Shown piece by piece: positions 23,654-33,003 of a stretch of DNA of 64,000 bases. A program made the position numbers and the translations under genes. Below the pieces are notes generated by a model, which had not been told where the DNA came from, did not search any database, and saw only the letters and a program-made list of their open reading frames with translations. Every line of letters begins with the position of its first letter. Positions within the stretch are counted from its first letter, which is position 1. The DNA lies in the NCBI GenBank assembly GCA_023416855.1, contig JAEZGU010000316.1, positions 106,646-170,645 of the forward strand, written 5' to 3'. The stretch comes from Bacillota bacterium. Lineage in GTDB: Bacteria; Bacillota; Clostridia; Tissierellales; Sedimentibacteraceae.

Positions 23654-25466
23654 TATTACTAATTATCAAGGTGATTATTACAGACATGCTAGGTCATCAA
23701 ATCCATCAATTCAACCAAAGCAAATGACATCAAAAACAAGAGATGAATTATGGGAAAATAATGTTATTGATTGGGTTACATTTTATAGAAGAAATATACA
23801 TAGATTTATTGAACATTATTTTCAAATAAAGCTTCATTTGTATCAAATATTGTGGATATATTTTATGTCTATTTGTGATAGTTTTGTAACAATAGCATCA
23901 AGAGCAAGTGCAAAATCGTGGTTAATAGCTCTTTTAGCGTGTGCTAGGGCTGTACTTTATCCAAATAGTGAAATTGTAATAGTTGCTAAAACTAAAAAAC
24001 AAGCAGGTATAATATTTGGTAAAATTGATAGTTTAAGAAAAGACTCCCCAAATCTTAATAGAGAAATAAGTTATTTCAAAAACTCTCAAAATGATAGAAT
24101 TTGTAATTTTTATAATGCTTCCAAAATTGTTGCAGTTATATGTGATGACGGAGGCAGAGGTGAAAGGTCATGTTTTACGATAGGTGAGGAATTCCGTATA
24201 ATGGACAAAGTTAAATATGATGAAATTGTAAGACCTTTTGCTATTGCAAGGCAAACTCCATATACAAAAATACAAAAATATTCTCATCTTATTGAAGAAC
24301 CAAAAGAAATTCTTATAACATCAGCATATTACAAAACTTTATGGTGGTATGGTGAAATGGAAGAAAATATAAAACTTATGCTTAATGGTGAAAAGGCAGG
24401 AGTTATATATTTTGATTATCCTGTAGCAATAAGACATGGTATAAAAACTAAAAAATTAATAGCTAAAGATAAGTTAAAAATGGATGCTATATCTTTTCAA
24501 CAAGAATATGAAAATATCCCATTTGGCGAAAATGGAGATGCATATTTTAAATTAGAATTGTTTACTAAAAACAGAAGTATTAAAAAGATGTTTTATCCAC
24601 TAAATAATTATGATGTAGAAAATTTTAAAAATAATAGAAATCCATATAAAATTAAAAGAATTGATGGTGAAATAAGAGTTGTATCTGTAGATATAGCTAC
24701 TCGTAAAGGTGAGGCAAATGATAATACGATAATGACTTGTATAAGAGCTTTGCCAACAGCTAAAGGATATGAGAGAGAATATGTTTATATGGAAAGTCAT
24801 CAAGGAGAACATACTGGGAAACAAGCATTAAGAATAAAACAAATATATAATGATTTTGAAGCAGATTATATAGTTCTTGACCTCCAACAAGCAGGTATTG
24901 CAATATTTGAAAGATTAGCAGTTGTGACAAAAGATGAGGAAAGAGGTATAGAATACGAAGCTTACAGTGTAATGGAACATAAAAGCTTGGATAAATCATT
25001 AATAGAAGAATTAAAAGAAAAAACATTATCTTCTAAATTTAAGCCTGTAATATACCCTATACGTGGTAGTTTATCATTAAATAGTGCAATCGCTGTGGAT
25101 TTTAGAGATAAATTACAAAGTAAGATGATATCAATTCCAGTTGATGCAATAGATGGTGAAGAATATCTTAATAAAATAGATAAAGAATTTAGAGAAACAG
25201 ATGATTTAATTTATAAGTTAAAATTTATTGAACCATATATGCAATTTGAATTAATGATAAATGAATCCATAAATTTAACATTTACTGTAGTGGGTGGTAA
25301 TATAAGACTAGAAGAAGAAAAAGGTGCAATGAAAGATAGATATAGTAGCTGTAGTTATGGGAGTTATTTTATATCTCTTTTGGAAAAAGATTTATTAAAA
25401 CCTCAACAATCTATGGATTTATCTCAAATTAAGTCTTGTGTATCAAGCTTAAATATTCAATTATAA
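23646..25466 (+). CDS. terL: Terminase large subunit
   Basis: I place the start at ATG 23646 (MSNITNYQGDYYRHAR) behind AAGGAT; the frame extends upstream to 23598 but inside the small-subunit gene. The 606-residue protein has an ATPase domain with a degenerate Walker A, IASRASAKSW (Lys90; classical motifs read GKS/T where this has AKS), Walker B with catalytic Glu in TIGEEFRIMD (178-187), and a coupling motif (ILITSAYYKT). The C-terminal nuclease has VVSVDIATRKG with Asp, DYIVLDLQQAG, and a final acidic region. It packages DNA into the prohead through the portal. The Walker A variation suggests a distinct terminase lineage. Confidence 0.9.
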   Translation: MSNITNYQGDYYRHARSSNPSIQPKQMTSKTRDELWENNVIDWVTFYRRNIHRFIEHYFQIKLHLYQILWIYFMSICDSFVTIASRASAKSWLIALLACARAVLYPNSEIVIVAKTKKQAGIIFGKIDSLRKDSPNLNREISYFKNSQNDRICNFYNASKIVAVICDDGGRGERSCFTIGEEFRIMDKVKYDEIVRPFAIARQTPYTKIQKYSHLIEEPKEILITSAYYKTLWWYGEMEENIKLMLNGEKAGVIYFDYPVAIRHGIKTKKLIAKDKLKMDAISFQQEYENIPFGENGDAYFKLELFTKNRSIKKMFYPLNNYDVENFKNNRNPYKIKRIDGEIRVVSVDIATRKGEANDNTIMTCIRALPTAKGYEREYVYMESHQGEHTGKQALRIKQIYNDFEADYIVLDLQQAGIAIFERLAVVTKDEERGIEYEAYSVMEHKSLDKSLIEELKEKTLSSKFKPVIYPIRGSLSLNSAIAVDFRDKLQSKMISIPVDAIDGEEYLNKIDKEFRETDDLIYKLKFIEPYMQFELMINESINLTFTVVGGNIRLEEEKGAMKDRYSSCSYGSYFISLLEKDLLKPQQSMDLSQIKSCVSSLNIQL

Positions 25467-25504
25467 TATAAATTTTAAACTAATCAGAAAGTTGGTGATA
25501 ATTA

Positions 25505-27094
25505 TTGGAGGACACAAAAATAGATAAAATTGATGATAATACCTATGTAATTACTTCACAAAAAAATGCACAAGAAGCTTTAGAAAAAGCAATGTATGAT
25601 TATAAAAATAAGGATAACTTTAGGTCTACATATTTTAATGAAACAGGAAGCCCTATAAAATTTTCTATAGATGACATAGATACTTTGGCTTTGAATTCAC
25701 AAGCTGATATAAAAAAAATTATTCAAATAAATAATATAATCAGATTCTTTATAAATAAGAATGATATTCTTGGTAAAGTTTACGAGGCAATTGAAACAAA
25801 TGTAAATCCAGAAATTCAATTGATTTATAATGATATTTCTGATGAGGATAAAGAAGTTATAGAAACAGTTGGTAAAATAATATCCGAATTTAATGAAAAA
25901 ATTGACATTGATAAACTAATTGTAGATTCTATACCTATGGCTTACTTGGAAGGCAATTACATATTTTATTTAAGAAAAGACTCCAAAAAATCTAAATATC
26001 AGATAGATTATTACCCTCTTGGAGTAGCTGAAATTGCCGATTATAACGAAGGTGGCGAGCCATATGTTTGGATAAATATTAATGAGTTGACTAGTAGGCT
26101 GAATAAAATTTATAGGAAAAATAAAAAGAACCAACCGTATTTTTATAAGGATATTAATGAAGAAATAAAAGCCACATATCCATCAGAAGTGTACAAAGCA
26201 TATGAAAATCGTGAGCAATATGCGAAGTTAGATATTCAAAATTCAGGAGTAATAAGAATAAATAATTTGAAAAGAAAATACGGTTTATCACCTATTTTTA
26301 AATCATTAAAACCAGTAATACGATTGGAAAATATTGAATTATCTGATGATAAGAATACTTTGGTTAGAGGTAAGAAAATAATCTTTCAAAAACTAGCTAA
26401 AGAACTCATTATGTCAGACAAAAACACCACAAATATAAACTGGTATGATGCACAAGCAAAAGCACATACAGACTTAATGCTTTCTTTAAGTGCTTCTGGT
26501 ACTAGTGTTTATACAGGCTTGCCTTGGACAGAAGAAGTTAAATATATTGAACCGACACTTGAAAGAACAAATGTTCAAAATAAAAATCAATTAAGAAATG
26601 AAATAATGACTAGTGTAGGAATAAGTTATCTTAGTGTTGATAAAGGTAGTTTTGGTGCTGCACAGGTCAGTATAACTGAATTGATGAAACTTATAAATAA
26701 AATAAGTTTACAGCTTGAAAAAATACTCTATAAATTCTATCAAGGTGTCTTGATTGATAATGGAATTGATATCAAGTATTGCCCAAAGGTAAAGGTTATA
26801 GATTCAGAAAAATTATCTGCTGAATTGTCAATGCAATTAGCACGTATGCTTTACTCAGAGTTAAATGCTAGTTTAAAATCTGTTTATTCGGTTTTAGGAT
26901 ATGATATTGAAACAGAAGCCAAGCAAAGAAAAGAAGAAAATGAATTAGGCTATGATAAAATATTTAAACCAAGAATGACAGCATTTACTAATAATGGAGA
27001 TAATGGGGCGGATACTGGCGGAAAACCCAAATCAAATAAAGATAAAACCAGACAAGAGTATGATGATGATTATAATCAGAATGTGAGGACATAA
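25505..27094 (+). CDS. Portal protein
   Basis: A 529-residue protein after TerL, beginning at TTG behind GGTGAT. It has the helix-rich portal layout: an N-terminal wing, NVNPEIQLIYNDISDEDKEV, a stem region (IIFQKLAKELIMSDKNTTN), the crown-proximal segment SVGISYLSVDKGSFGAAQVSITELMKLI with a polymerised helix KISLQLEKILYKFY, and a polar, disordered C-terminus (NNGDNGADTGGKPKSNKDK). It would form the dodecameric DNA gate and head-tail joint. The size and position are standard. No fusion or break is seen. Confidence 0.85.
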   Translation: MEDTKIDKIDDNTYVITSQKNAQEALEKAMYDYKNKDNFRSTYFNETGSPIKFSIDDIDTLALNSQADIKKIIQINNIIRFFINKNDILGKVYEAIETNVNPEIQLIYNDISDEDKEVIETVGKIISEFNEKIDIDKLIVDSIPMAYLEGNYIFYLRKDSKKSKYQIDYYPLGVAEIADYNEGGEPYVWININELTSRLNKIYRKNKKNQPYFYKDINEEIKATYPSEVYKAYENREQYAKLDIQNSGVIRINNLKRKYGLSPIFKSLKPVIRLENIELSDDKNTLVRGKKIIFQKLAKELIMSDKNTTNINWYDAQAKAHTDLMLSLSASGTSVYTGLPWTEEVKYIEPTLERTNVQNKNQLRNEIMTSVGISYLSVDKGSFGAAQVSITELMKLINKISLQLEKILYKFYQGVLIDNGIDIKYCPKVKVIDSEKLSAELSMQLARMLYSELNASLKSVYSVLGYDIETEAKQRKEENELGYDKIFKPRMTAFTNNGDNGADTGGKPKSNKDKTRQEYDDDYNQNVRT

Positions 27095-27256
27095 ATGCAT
27101 ACTATTAATATAAAATGTCCATTTTGTCCAAGTTATATTAAAGTAAATCTCAATCAAAATTTTGAAATAGAGTCTATTGAGTGTGATGAGGAAATAGTTG
27201 TATCAGATGATGAGATTCAAAAAATATTAATTGAAAACGGGATAGAGTTCGGTTAA
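27095..27256 (+). CDS. Small Cys-rich protein between portal and scaffold (53 aa)
   Basis: The ATG is one base after the portal stop, with GTGAGGAC upstream. The 53-residue product starts MHTINIKCPFCPSYIKVN, then ESIECDEEIVV and a short acidic helix. CPFC and one later Cys suggest half or all of a small metal site. Its last codons form the 5' arm of the following terminator, which makes it the end of a transcript unit. Function unknown, perhaps a minor head protein. Confidence 0.6.
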   Translation: MHTINIKCPFCPSYIKVNLNQNFEIESIECDEEIVVSDDEIQKILIENGIEFG

Positions 27257-27270
27257 TACTTCTATCCCGT
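27237..27270 (+). terminator. Terminator after the portal unit
   Basis: ACGGGATAGA (27237-27246) and TCTATCCCGT (27261-27270) form a 10-bp stem followed by TTCATTAT. Its 5' arm overlaps the small gene ending at 27256. Confidence 0.75.
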
Positions 27271-27294
27271 TTCATTATAAAAGGTGGTGAAATT

Positions 27295-28812
27295 TTGAAC
27301 GAAATTATAAAAATAAATGGTAGTTTGGTATCTTTGTCTGAAAGTGAAGATAAAACATGTCTTGAAGGAAAGTTTTTAATTTGTCCGCTTGATGTAGCTA
27401 ACGCAAATGGTGTTGGCTTGAAAGAAAATGACTTAACTGATGATGAGAAAGCTGGCTTAACAAACCAACCTGTAGTTTGTAAGGTTATAAAGAATAACAA
27501 AGGTGAGTATGACTTTACTGGTCATAACATGAAGATTAGTTTTATAAAAGATGCAGATGGTAAAAAAATAAAAAAATATGAATTTGATACATCGCCTATT
27601 GGTTTTCACACATCAGCTACAGTTGAAGAAATTGAGATTGATGGTGAGAAAAAGAACTGTATTGTTGCGAGAGCTAAGATATGGAAAAGATATGACAAAG
27701 CTATTTCTGCTTTAAATAGAATTCTTGAATTAAAGAAAGAGATAAAGACAAGTTGGGAAATTTCTTATGCAAATAGTTATGAAGAAAATGGTGTAAAGTG
27801 GTTAAAAGACATAATATGGCTTGGTAACTGTGTTCTTGGAGAATTTGTAACACCTGCTTATAAAGATGCAGGTATGCTAGAAGTTGCAGAAGAAAACGAT
27901 GAAATTCAACTAGTAATGGCTTTTACAGAAGATTTAGTTAATGAAGAAGCCAAAAAAGAAGTATCCCAAATAGATGAAGAGTCTATTTTAGATATAGATA
28001 TAAATATAAATGAAGGAGGTAATAAAGATATGCATAAAGAAGGTCAGAGTGCTATAGAGAACTCTTCTTTGACAGATAATGATTTATACACAAAGGTACG
28101 AAGGGCAATAAATAGTACTGATAATAGTAAATGGTATTATATTTCTGTATTATACCCCCTAGAATATAGGGCGGTAGCTTATACATGGGATAGAGATAAG
28201 GACGAAGATTTTGTAGAATTCAGTTATTCTGTAAATAGTGATGAAACTATAAGTATTAATTCTCAGAAGGATGTTAAGATGGTGTTTGTTGAAAAGACTC
28301 AGATTGATAATCAAATTTCCGAAATAAATAATAATCTAACAAATACTGAGAAGGAACTAGCAGAAGCTGGCAAAGCTATAGCTGAACTTACTACTGAAAA
28401 AGAAAATCTCACAATTCAAATTTCAGAACTTGAACCTTATAAGGAAAAAGTATTAGAAATGGAAAAAGCTGAATTAGAAAGACAATTAGCTGAGAAAAAG
28501 GAATGTTTGAAAAAGTTTGCACTTGAAGACAATTTGATTGAGGAATCCGAATTGGAAACTGACGAAAAATTATCTACAATATTCGCAGAACTAACTCTTG
28601 AAAATTTAGAAAATAGCCAAGAGAAAATTGAGCTAATAAAGGGCAGGAAAGCTCTACATAAATTTAAAGAAAACAAAGAAGTTTCACAGAAAGAAATAGA
28701 AACTTCTGAAACAAAAAGTAAGTCACAAGAAGTAAAAACAGACTTAAACAATGGTGAAGAGAATGTTATGTTGTCTGCTTTAGACATCGTAAAAAGTTAT
28801 CTAAAAAAATAA
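27295..28812 (+). CDS. Head maturation protease with C-terminal scaffold domain
   Basis: A 505-residue protein between portal and capsid, with a TTG start behind AAGGTGG. Residues 1-215 are a mixed fold with GFHTSATVEEIEI (possible catalytic His) and KTSWEISYANS (possible catalytic Ser), arranged as in prohead proteases, so a U35-like protease is likely but not certain. Residues 245-505 are a long acidic coiled coil (NTEKELAEAGKAIAELTTEKENLTIQ) as in scaffolding proteins, ending in a short LSALDIVKSYLKK segment that could contact capsid. An internal start at 28030 would yield the scaffold alone. It guides capsid assembly, then is degraded. Confidence 0.75.
   Translation: MNEIIKINGSLVSLSESEDKTCLEGKFLICPLDVANANGVGLKENDLTDDEKAGLTNQPVVCKVIKNNKGEYDFTGHNMKISFIKDADGKKIKKYEFDTSPIGFHTSATVEEIEIDGEKKNCIVARAKIWKRYDKAISALNRILELKKEIKTSWEISYANSYEENGVKWLKDIIWLGNCVLGEFVTPAYKDAGMLEVAEENDEIQLVMAFTEDLVNEEAKKEVSQIDEESILDIDININEGGNKDMHKEGQSAIENSSLTDNDLYTKVRRAINSTDNSKWYYISVLYPLEYRAVAYTWDRDKDEDFVEFSYSVNSDETISINSQKDVKMVFVEKTQIDNQISEINNNLTNTEKELAEAGKAIAELTTEKENLTIQISELEPYKEKVLEMEKAELERQLAEKKECLKKFALEDNLIEESELETDEKLSTIFAELTLENLENSQEKIELIKGRKALHKFKENKEVSQKEIETSETKSKSQEVKTDLNNGEENVMLSALDIVKSYLKK
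28030..28812 (+). CDS. Nested scaffold protein from an internal in-frame start
   Basis: An ATG at 28030 lies in frame with the protease gene and has a perfect AAGGAGGT nine bases upstream (28013-28020). The resulting 260 residues (MHKEGQSAIENSSL...) cover the coiled-coil scaffold half without the protease half. The arrangement matches lambda C/Nu3, where a protease-scaffold fusion and a free scaffold are made from one frame. Translation from this site is inferred from the ribosome site, not proven. Confidence 0.6.
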   Translation: MHKEGQSAIENSSLTDNDLYTKVRRAINSTDNSKWYYISVLYPLEYRAVAYTWDRDKDEDFVEFSYSVNSDETISINSQKDVKMVFVEKTQIDNQISEINNNLTNTEKELAEAGKAIAELTTEKENLTIQISELEPYKEKVLEMEKAELERQLAEKKECLKKFALEDNLIEESELETDEKLSTIFAELTLENLENSQEKIELIKGRKALHKFKENKEVSQKEIETSETKSKSQEVKTDLNNGEENVMLSALDIVKSYLKK

Positions 28813-28826
28813 GGGAGGATTTTGAT

Positions 28827-29282
28827 ATGCTAAGAAATATTATATCTGGTAGCAGTACAAGTGAGATTTATAAAGTTGGTGCAGATATGAATCGTGGAAC
28901 AATTTGTACTAAGAATTTTACTACTAAAGTTGCAGGTAAGGCTGATGGTGTTGGAGTAGAAACTTATTTTGTGGATTTTGATGCAGTTCCAACAGGGTAT
29001 CAGTCAGATATGGAAATATCTGAATATAATATGGATGTTGTTAAAGCTAACACTCTTGCAGTATTAAAGAAACTTGTTTCTGGTACATGGGCAACAGACC
29101 AAGTTGATTCAACAGGTTTGTCTGCTGGAGATTATCTAGTTGCAGGGTCAACTACAAATACTGGTAAATTAATTAAAGCTACTTCAGGTAAAGTATCACC
29201 ATATAGATATGTTGGTACATATGACGATACTGGTCATACATTGTATGCATTTGAAGTTGTAGAGCCTAAGACGATTGCTTAA
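28827..29282 (+). CDS. Head decoration-like structural protein (151 aa)
   Basis: A 151-residue, beta-rich, Gly/Thr-rich protein (MLRNIISGSSTSEIYKVGAD) directly before the major capsid gene. It contains many small residues and a repeated 'V..GT.' rhythm (SAGDYLVAGSTTNTGKLIKA) like decoration or capsid-cementing proteins of other siphoviruses. The strong AGGGAGG site suggests high expression. I do not recognise a named family. The position between scaffold and capsid is the main support. Confidence 0.65.
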   Translation: MLRNIISGSSTSEIYKVGADMNRGTICTKNFTTKVAGKADGVGVETYFVDFDAVPTGYQSDMEISEYNMDVVKANTLAVLKKLVSGTWATDQVDSTGLSAGDYLVAGSTTNTGKLIKATSGKVSPYRYVGTYDDTGHTLYAFEVVEPKTIA

Positions 29283-29312
29283 TAGTAAAATAATTATAAG
29301 GAGGATTTTAAT

Positions 29313-30320
29313 ATGTCTAAATTGTTATACACACCTGAAGTTGCCAGTGCATTTCAGGAAACTAATATTATAGAACTTTCAGAAAAAGCAAAAGCTAATA
29401 CACTTGTTGCCGAAGACAAAGAAGTTATAGATATTCTTGATAATTTCGCAAAAGAAGTTGGTAAGTCAGGCAAATCAAGTGAAAATACAACTATCGTTTC
29501 TGAGTTAATTAAAAAGACAGTTGAACCTATGGTATTCAATCCTGATACTTCTATACTTGGAAATGTATTTGATATGGGTTCAATAGGCGAATTTGATGAA
29601 ACAGCATTTACTGGATTGCCTAAAAATACCATAAAAGTATATGATGCTGTAAGAGGAGGTAATGTACCTAAATCATATGTAGACCCTACCCTGTTTACAC
29701 CAGTAAAGTTTGCTTTACAGGCTGAAACTGAATTGGATTATTCTGATTTAAGAAGGAATGGTTGGAAGTCTATCGCTAAAATGGCTGATTTAACTAGAGA
29801 ATCTTTTGAACAGGAAATGTTTTATAGATTATTCAATGGAATAGATACTGCCCTTGATGCTATTACTGGAGACCAAAACATAGATTCTGGTTCAGCACTT
29901 ACTCAGACAAATATGGATACATTTACTAGATATCTTAGAGATATGAGTGAAGGAAACGCATTTGCAGTTGGTCTTAGCAAATACATAGACCCCGTTTCAA
30001 GAATGACTGGATATGAAAAGTATCTTAGTGACGAATTGAAAAATGAGTTGAATAGATTTGGTAGACTTGCAATGTATGATGGTATTATGTTATCTTCAAT
30101 TCCTACTGCAAAGAAGACTACTTCTGGAAAAACTCTTGTTCCTGATAAGAGAATATTCGGTATTGCTGGTAAGATAGGTGAGATGGATATTCGTGGAGAA
30201 ATGAGACAGTATGAAACATATGATAATGATGCAGAAAAGGTTAAATTGAAGTTTACTGGTTTTGAAGTAGATTATACAATTTATTACCTTGATAAAATAG
30301 CAAAAATTAAGTTTGCTTAA
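29313..30320 (+). CDS. Major capsid protein, HK97 fold
   Basis: A 335-residue protein behind AAGGAGG. The N-terminal helical region (VASAFQETNIIELSEKAKANTLVAEDKEVIDILD) could be a delta domain or scaffold-like arm. The rest has the alternating helix/strand pattern of HK97-fold capsids: KFALQAETELDYSDLRRNG, DLTRESFEQEMFYRLFNG (spine helix), and a late KLKFTGFEVDYTIYYLDK. The gene ends a tight structural cluster and is followed by a strong terminator, as expected for the most abundant head protein. No cleavage site is identified. Confidence 0.85.
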   Translation: MSKLLYTPEVASAFQETNIIELSEKAKANTLVAEDKEVIDILDNFAKEVGKSGKSSENTTIVSELIKKTVEPMVFNPDTSILGNVFDMGSIGEFDETAFTGLPKNTIKVYDAVRGGNVPKSYVDPTLFTPVKFALQAETELDYSDLRRNGWKSIAKMADLTRESFEQEMFYRLFNGIDTALDAITGDQNIDSGSALTQTNMDTFTRYLRDMSEGNAFAVGLSKYIDPVSRMTGYEKYLSDELKNELNRFGRLAMYDGIMLSSIPTAKKTTSGKTLVPDKRIFGIAGKIGEMDIRGEMRQYETYDNDAEKVKLKFTGFEVDYTIYYLDKIAKIKFA

Positions 30321-30338
30321 GTATTAATATAATAGTTA

Positions 30339-30367
30339 GGTAGGGGAGTAAAATTAACTCCCCTACC
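30339..30367 (+). terminator. Strong terminator after the major capsid gene
   Basis: GGTAGGGGAGT (30339-30349) pairs over 11 bp with ACTCCCCTACC (30357-30367). The tail is CTATTATAATTTT, only moderately U-rich, so partial readthrough to the next head genes is likely. Confidence 0.75.
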
Positions 30368-30404
30368 CTATTATAATTTTAAACCGAAAGGAAGAAATTA
30401 AAAT

Positions 30405-31172
30405 ATGGATTTATTAAATGGAAAAGTAAGGTTATTTAATTATGAAAAATCACCTATAGGATTTCCTAGTCAAATAAATCAGCAAGGAATATTTGTTCGT
30501 GGTAGAGATGAAGACGAAGAATGTGTAGTAGAAAGAGTTCTTTGGGATGACATTGAAATAGAAAATACAAAGTCAGATATTTTCAAGATAGGAAGATTAA
30601 GATTTCACCCATCTGAAGAAGACGAAATTTATAAGAAACTTGGTATTGAAGATAGAGAAAATATTTTGAATGATAATGAAATAGTAGGCTTATTAAAAGA
30701 TGATTCTTTAGAAAATCTTAAAAGAATTAATAGGATTAAATCAACAATGTTGATGTCAAGATTAAAACAAATGCTATTTGTTATGGAAAGAGGAAATCAA
30801 ATACCTCCACATAATGTAACAACTGTTTTGCTTGAACATTATGAAGAATTAAAAAGTGGAAGAAAGAATGATAATTCATTTATAAATAAACTTGTATCTG
30901 ATGAAAGTAAAAATAAAGAAGATAGTAAACTTAAAGAAACTTTAACTCGGCTAACACAAGAAATTGAGATACTAAAGTCAGAGAAGGAAAATTCAGATAA
31001 AGAGAAAGAAGATTCTAAAACTGCACTGTCTGATTTATTAAAAATGGTACAGGATTTAAAGGCAGAAAATGAAATATTAAAAAGCAAAAGTGCAGAAACG
31101 GTAACTGAGGTTAATAATTCAGAACCCATAGAAGCACAAGCAAAAAAAGCTGGTAGACCAAAAAACTCATAG
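30405..31172 (+). CDS. Hypothetical head-region protein with coiled coil (255 aa)
   Basis: The first 100 residues are a beta-rich domain (MDLLNGKVRLFNYEKSPIGF, then VVERVLWDDIEIENT). The second half is a long coiled coil of Lys, Glu and Ser (SKLKETLTRLTQEIEILKSE...), ending in AKKAGRPKNS, whose GRPK core resembles an AT-hook. It starts behind GAAAGGAAG. I do not recognise a family. It could be a head-tail connector or a DNA-binding capsid-associated protein; the C-terminal basic tail supports DNA contact. Its place between capsid and connector genes indicates a virion component. Confidence 0.65.
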   Translation: MDLLNGKVRLFNYEKSPIGFPSQINQQGIFVRGRDEDEECVVERVLWDDIEIENTKSDIFKIGRLRFHPSEEDEIYKKLGIEDRENILNDNEIVGLLKDDSLENLKRINRIKSTMLMSRLKQMLFVMERGNQIPPHNVTTVLLEHYEELKSGRKNDNSFINKLVSDESKNKEDSKLKETLTRLTQEIEILKSEKENSDKEKEDSKTALSDLLKMVQDLKAENEILKSKSAETVTEVNNSEPIEAQAKKAGRPKNS

Positions 31173-31188
31173 AATGGAGGTGGTTTAA

Positions 31189-31668
31189 ATGGCTACCTCC
31201 TATGAATCAATAATTTTTAAAAAGTTTTACAAAAGGCTTGTGAATGATAAGCAATTCTTCAATTATCAAGGATTGACAGAGGAACAAGTTCAATTATTAG
31301 TTCAAGATCATACTTTAGACTTATTAAATCAGGCTATAGATGAAATTTATAAATTTGGCAAACCTGATGTTGATTTTTATGATAAAGATGATGTATTACT
31401 ACAATTTAATTTTGACCTAATTCCTCAAGAGATTTCTCTCTTTGTTGATTTAATGTATCAAAAGTATTTTGAGGAAGACAGAAACAAATTAAAGGTTTTT
31501 GGTCTAACATTTACAAGTAGTGAACTTAATGTTATTTCTCCAGCAAATGAGCGTAAAACTTTTTTAGAAATGCTTGATAAACTTGAAAAGAAAAATGTTA
31601 ATACAATTAAAGATTATCTAAGCAGAGACAGGAAGACTTGGAGAATCAAAAGTATTTACAATTCATAA
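31189..31668 (+). CDS. Head-tail connector-like protein (159 aa)
   Basis: A 159-residue, mainly helical protein beginning MATSYESIIFKKFYKRLVND behind GGAGGTGG. The helical pattern and size suit the neck adaptor (gp6/gp15-like) that sits under the portal. A LPQEISLFVDLMYQKYF-type helix and closing charged segment (DYLSRDRKTWRIKSIYNS) are visible. Assignment rests on position after the capsid cluster and on size, not on a specific motif. Confidence 0.6.
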   Translation: MATSYESIIFKKFYKRLVNDKQFFNYQGLTEEQVQLLVQDHTLDLLNQAIDEIYKFGKPDVDFYDKDDVLLQFNFDLIPQEISLFVDLMYQKYFEEDRNKLKVFGLTFTSSELNVISPANERKTFLEMLDKLEKKNVNTIKDYLSRDRKTWRIKSIYNS

Positions 31669-31686
31669 AGAATCGAGGTGATTATC

Positions 31687-32985
31687 ATATCTATAGACCT
31701 AACATATTTTATTAATTATACGAGAACCAACATGTCTAGTACTGATACACAAAAGTTGATAGAAGATTATAACAACAATTATAGTAATGCAATATCATCT
31801 TTTGATATTTTGATAAATTCTGATAGAGCTGACACAATTTATAAAGATTCCATTCCCTATAAATGTATAGCTGATTATGGCAAAAATAAAAAAAGTATTT
31901 CTGAAACCAAATACTCTACAATTGAAATTAAAACAAAACATACAGATAATTTCCATGTAGGTGATATTATTCAGTATGAAAGTAAAGTTTCTAAAGAATT
32001 GGCTTACTATATATTGGTAAATGTAAAAGAAACTGTAGATGGATATGATATATCAACTATTCAGAAATGTAATAACACATTAAAATTTTACAATAAAAAT
32101 AATGTTTTATCAACAAATGAACCTTTTGAGATTCCTTGTATTATATCTGATGGAACAATTAGTGACGATAAGAATAATTATATGACTTTGCCTGACAATC
32201 AAATTATAGTGAGATGTACTAACAATACTGATACAGAATATTTATACCAAGGGCAAAGATTTATTCTGGGTAAAAAGGTTTATAAAATTGTATCAGAACC
32301 TCAAGATTTAGTGGAAGTTGGGCTTCTTAAAATTAAAATGGAATGGACTGAAAAAGATTCTAGAGATGATTTCGTAACAGGAATAGCTTGGAATGAAGGT
32401 GTAATCTTTCATAACTATTCAATAAAAATCTTAAATACTGAACCTTTATATCTTAATTTGGGACAAAGACCTACAATTTCTGTTGAAGTTAAAGACAATG
32501 AATTAATTATACCTTCCCCTTCTTTACTATACGAAGTTTCAGATGATACTATTTTGACTATAACAAATGGTGAAATAACTCCTTTGAAAATAGGTGTTTG
32601 TACAATAACAGTAAAATTAAGTGAGGATATATCCGTTTATGACACAATAGAAGTTCATGTCGAAGTAATAGCACAAAATAATTACGTTGTTGAATTTATT
32701 AATGGATTGCCTACCTACATATATAAAAATAAATCGTCCGAATTCAGTTGTATGTTTAGAAATAATGGCGAAGTAATTTCAAAACAATCACAATATTATA
32801 TTACAGCAGATGATGGTATATCCCCTACTTCTTTAGCCACAATTACAAGTCAAAATGCAGTTTCGAATACCTGTTTAATTACAGCAGGTAACACATCAGG
32901 ATATATTAAGTTATGGGTAAAAAGTTCTGATGATATAATTGTTTGTGCAAATCCGCTTAGAATCCAAATTAAATCTCTGATTTAA
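31687..32985 (+). CDS. Neck/tail-completion protein with Ig-like (Big2) domain
   Basis: The frame is open from GTG 31678, but that codon lies inside the GAGGTG ribosome site; spacing in this genome suggests ATA 31687 or, less likely, ATG 31732. The N-terminal 150 residues form a beta-rich adaptor domain (DFHVGDIIQYESKVSK-like strands). A bacterial Ig-like (Big2) domain follows around residues 255-330 (LNLGQRPTISVEVKD, ISPLKIGVCTITVKLS pattern), then a second beta domain. Ig-like domains on phage necks and capsids often bind host carbohydrate weakly. Likely a head-tail adaptor with surface Ig folds. Confidence 0.65.
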   Translation: MSIDLTYFINYTRTNMSSTDTQKLIEDYNNNYSNAISSFDILINSDRADTIYKDSIPYKCIADYGKNKKSISETKYSTIEIKTKHTDNFHVGDIIQYESKVSKELAYYILVNVKETVDGYDISTIQKCNNTLKFYNKNNVLSTNEPFEIPCIISDGTISDDKNNYMTLPDNQIIVRCTNNTDTEYLYQGQRFILGKKVYKIVSEPQDLVEVGLLKIKMEWTEKDSRDDFVTGIAWNEGVIFHNYSIKILNTEPLYLNLGQRPTISVEVKDNELIIPSPSLLYEVSDDTILTITNGEITPLKIGVCTITVKLSEDISVYDTIEVHVEVIAQNNYVVEFINGLPTYIYKNKSSEFSCMFRNNGEVISKQSQYYITADDGISPTSLATITSQNAVSNTCLITAGNTSGYIKLWVKSSDDIIVCANPLRIQIKSLI

Positions 32986-33003
32986 AGTTAAGGAGTTGAT
33001 TTA

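Noticed and set aside
28437..28787. Leftward Ser-rich frame opposite the scaffold
   Set aside because: It is the complement of a Lys/Glu coiled-coil gene, which always produces Ser/Phe/Leu-rich shadow frames.
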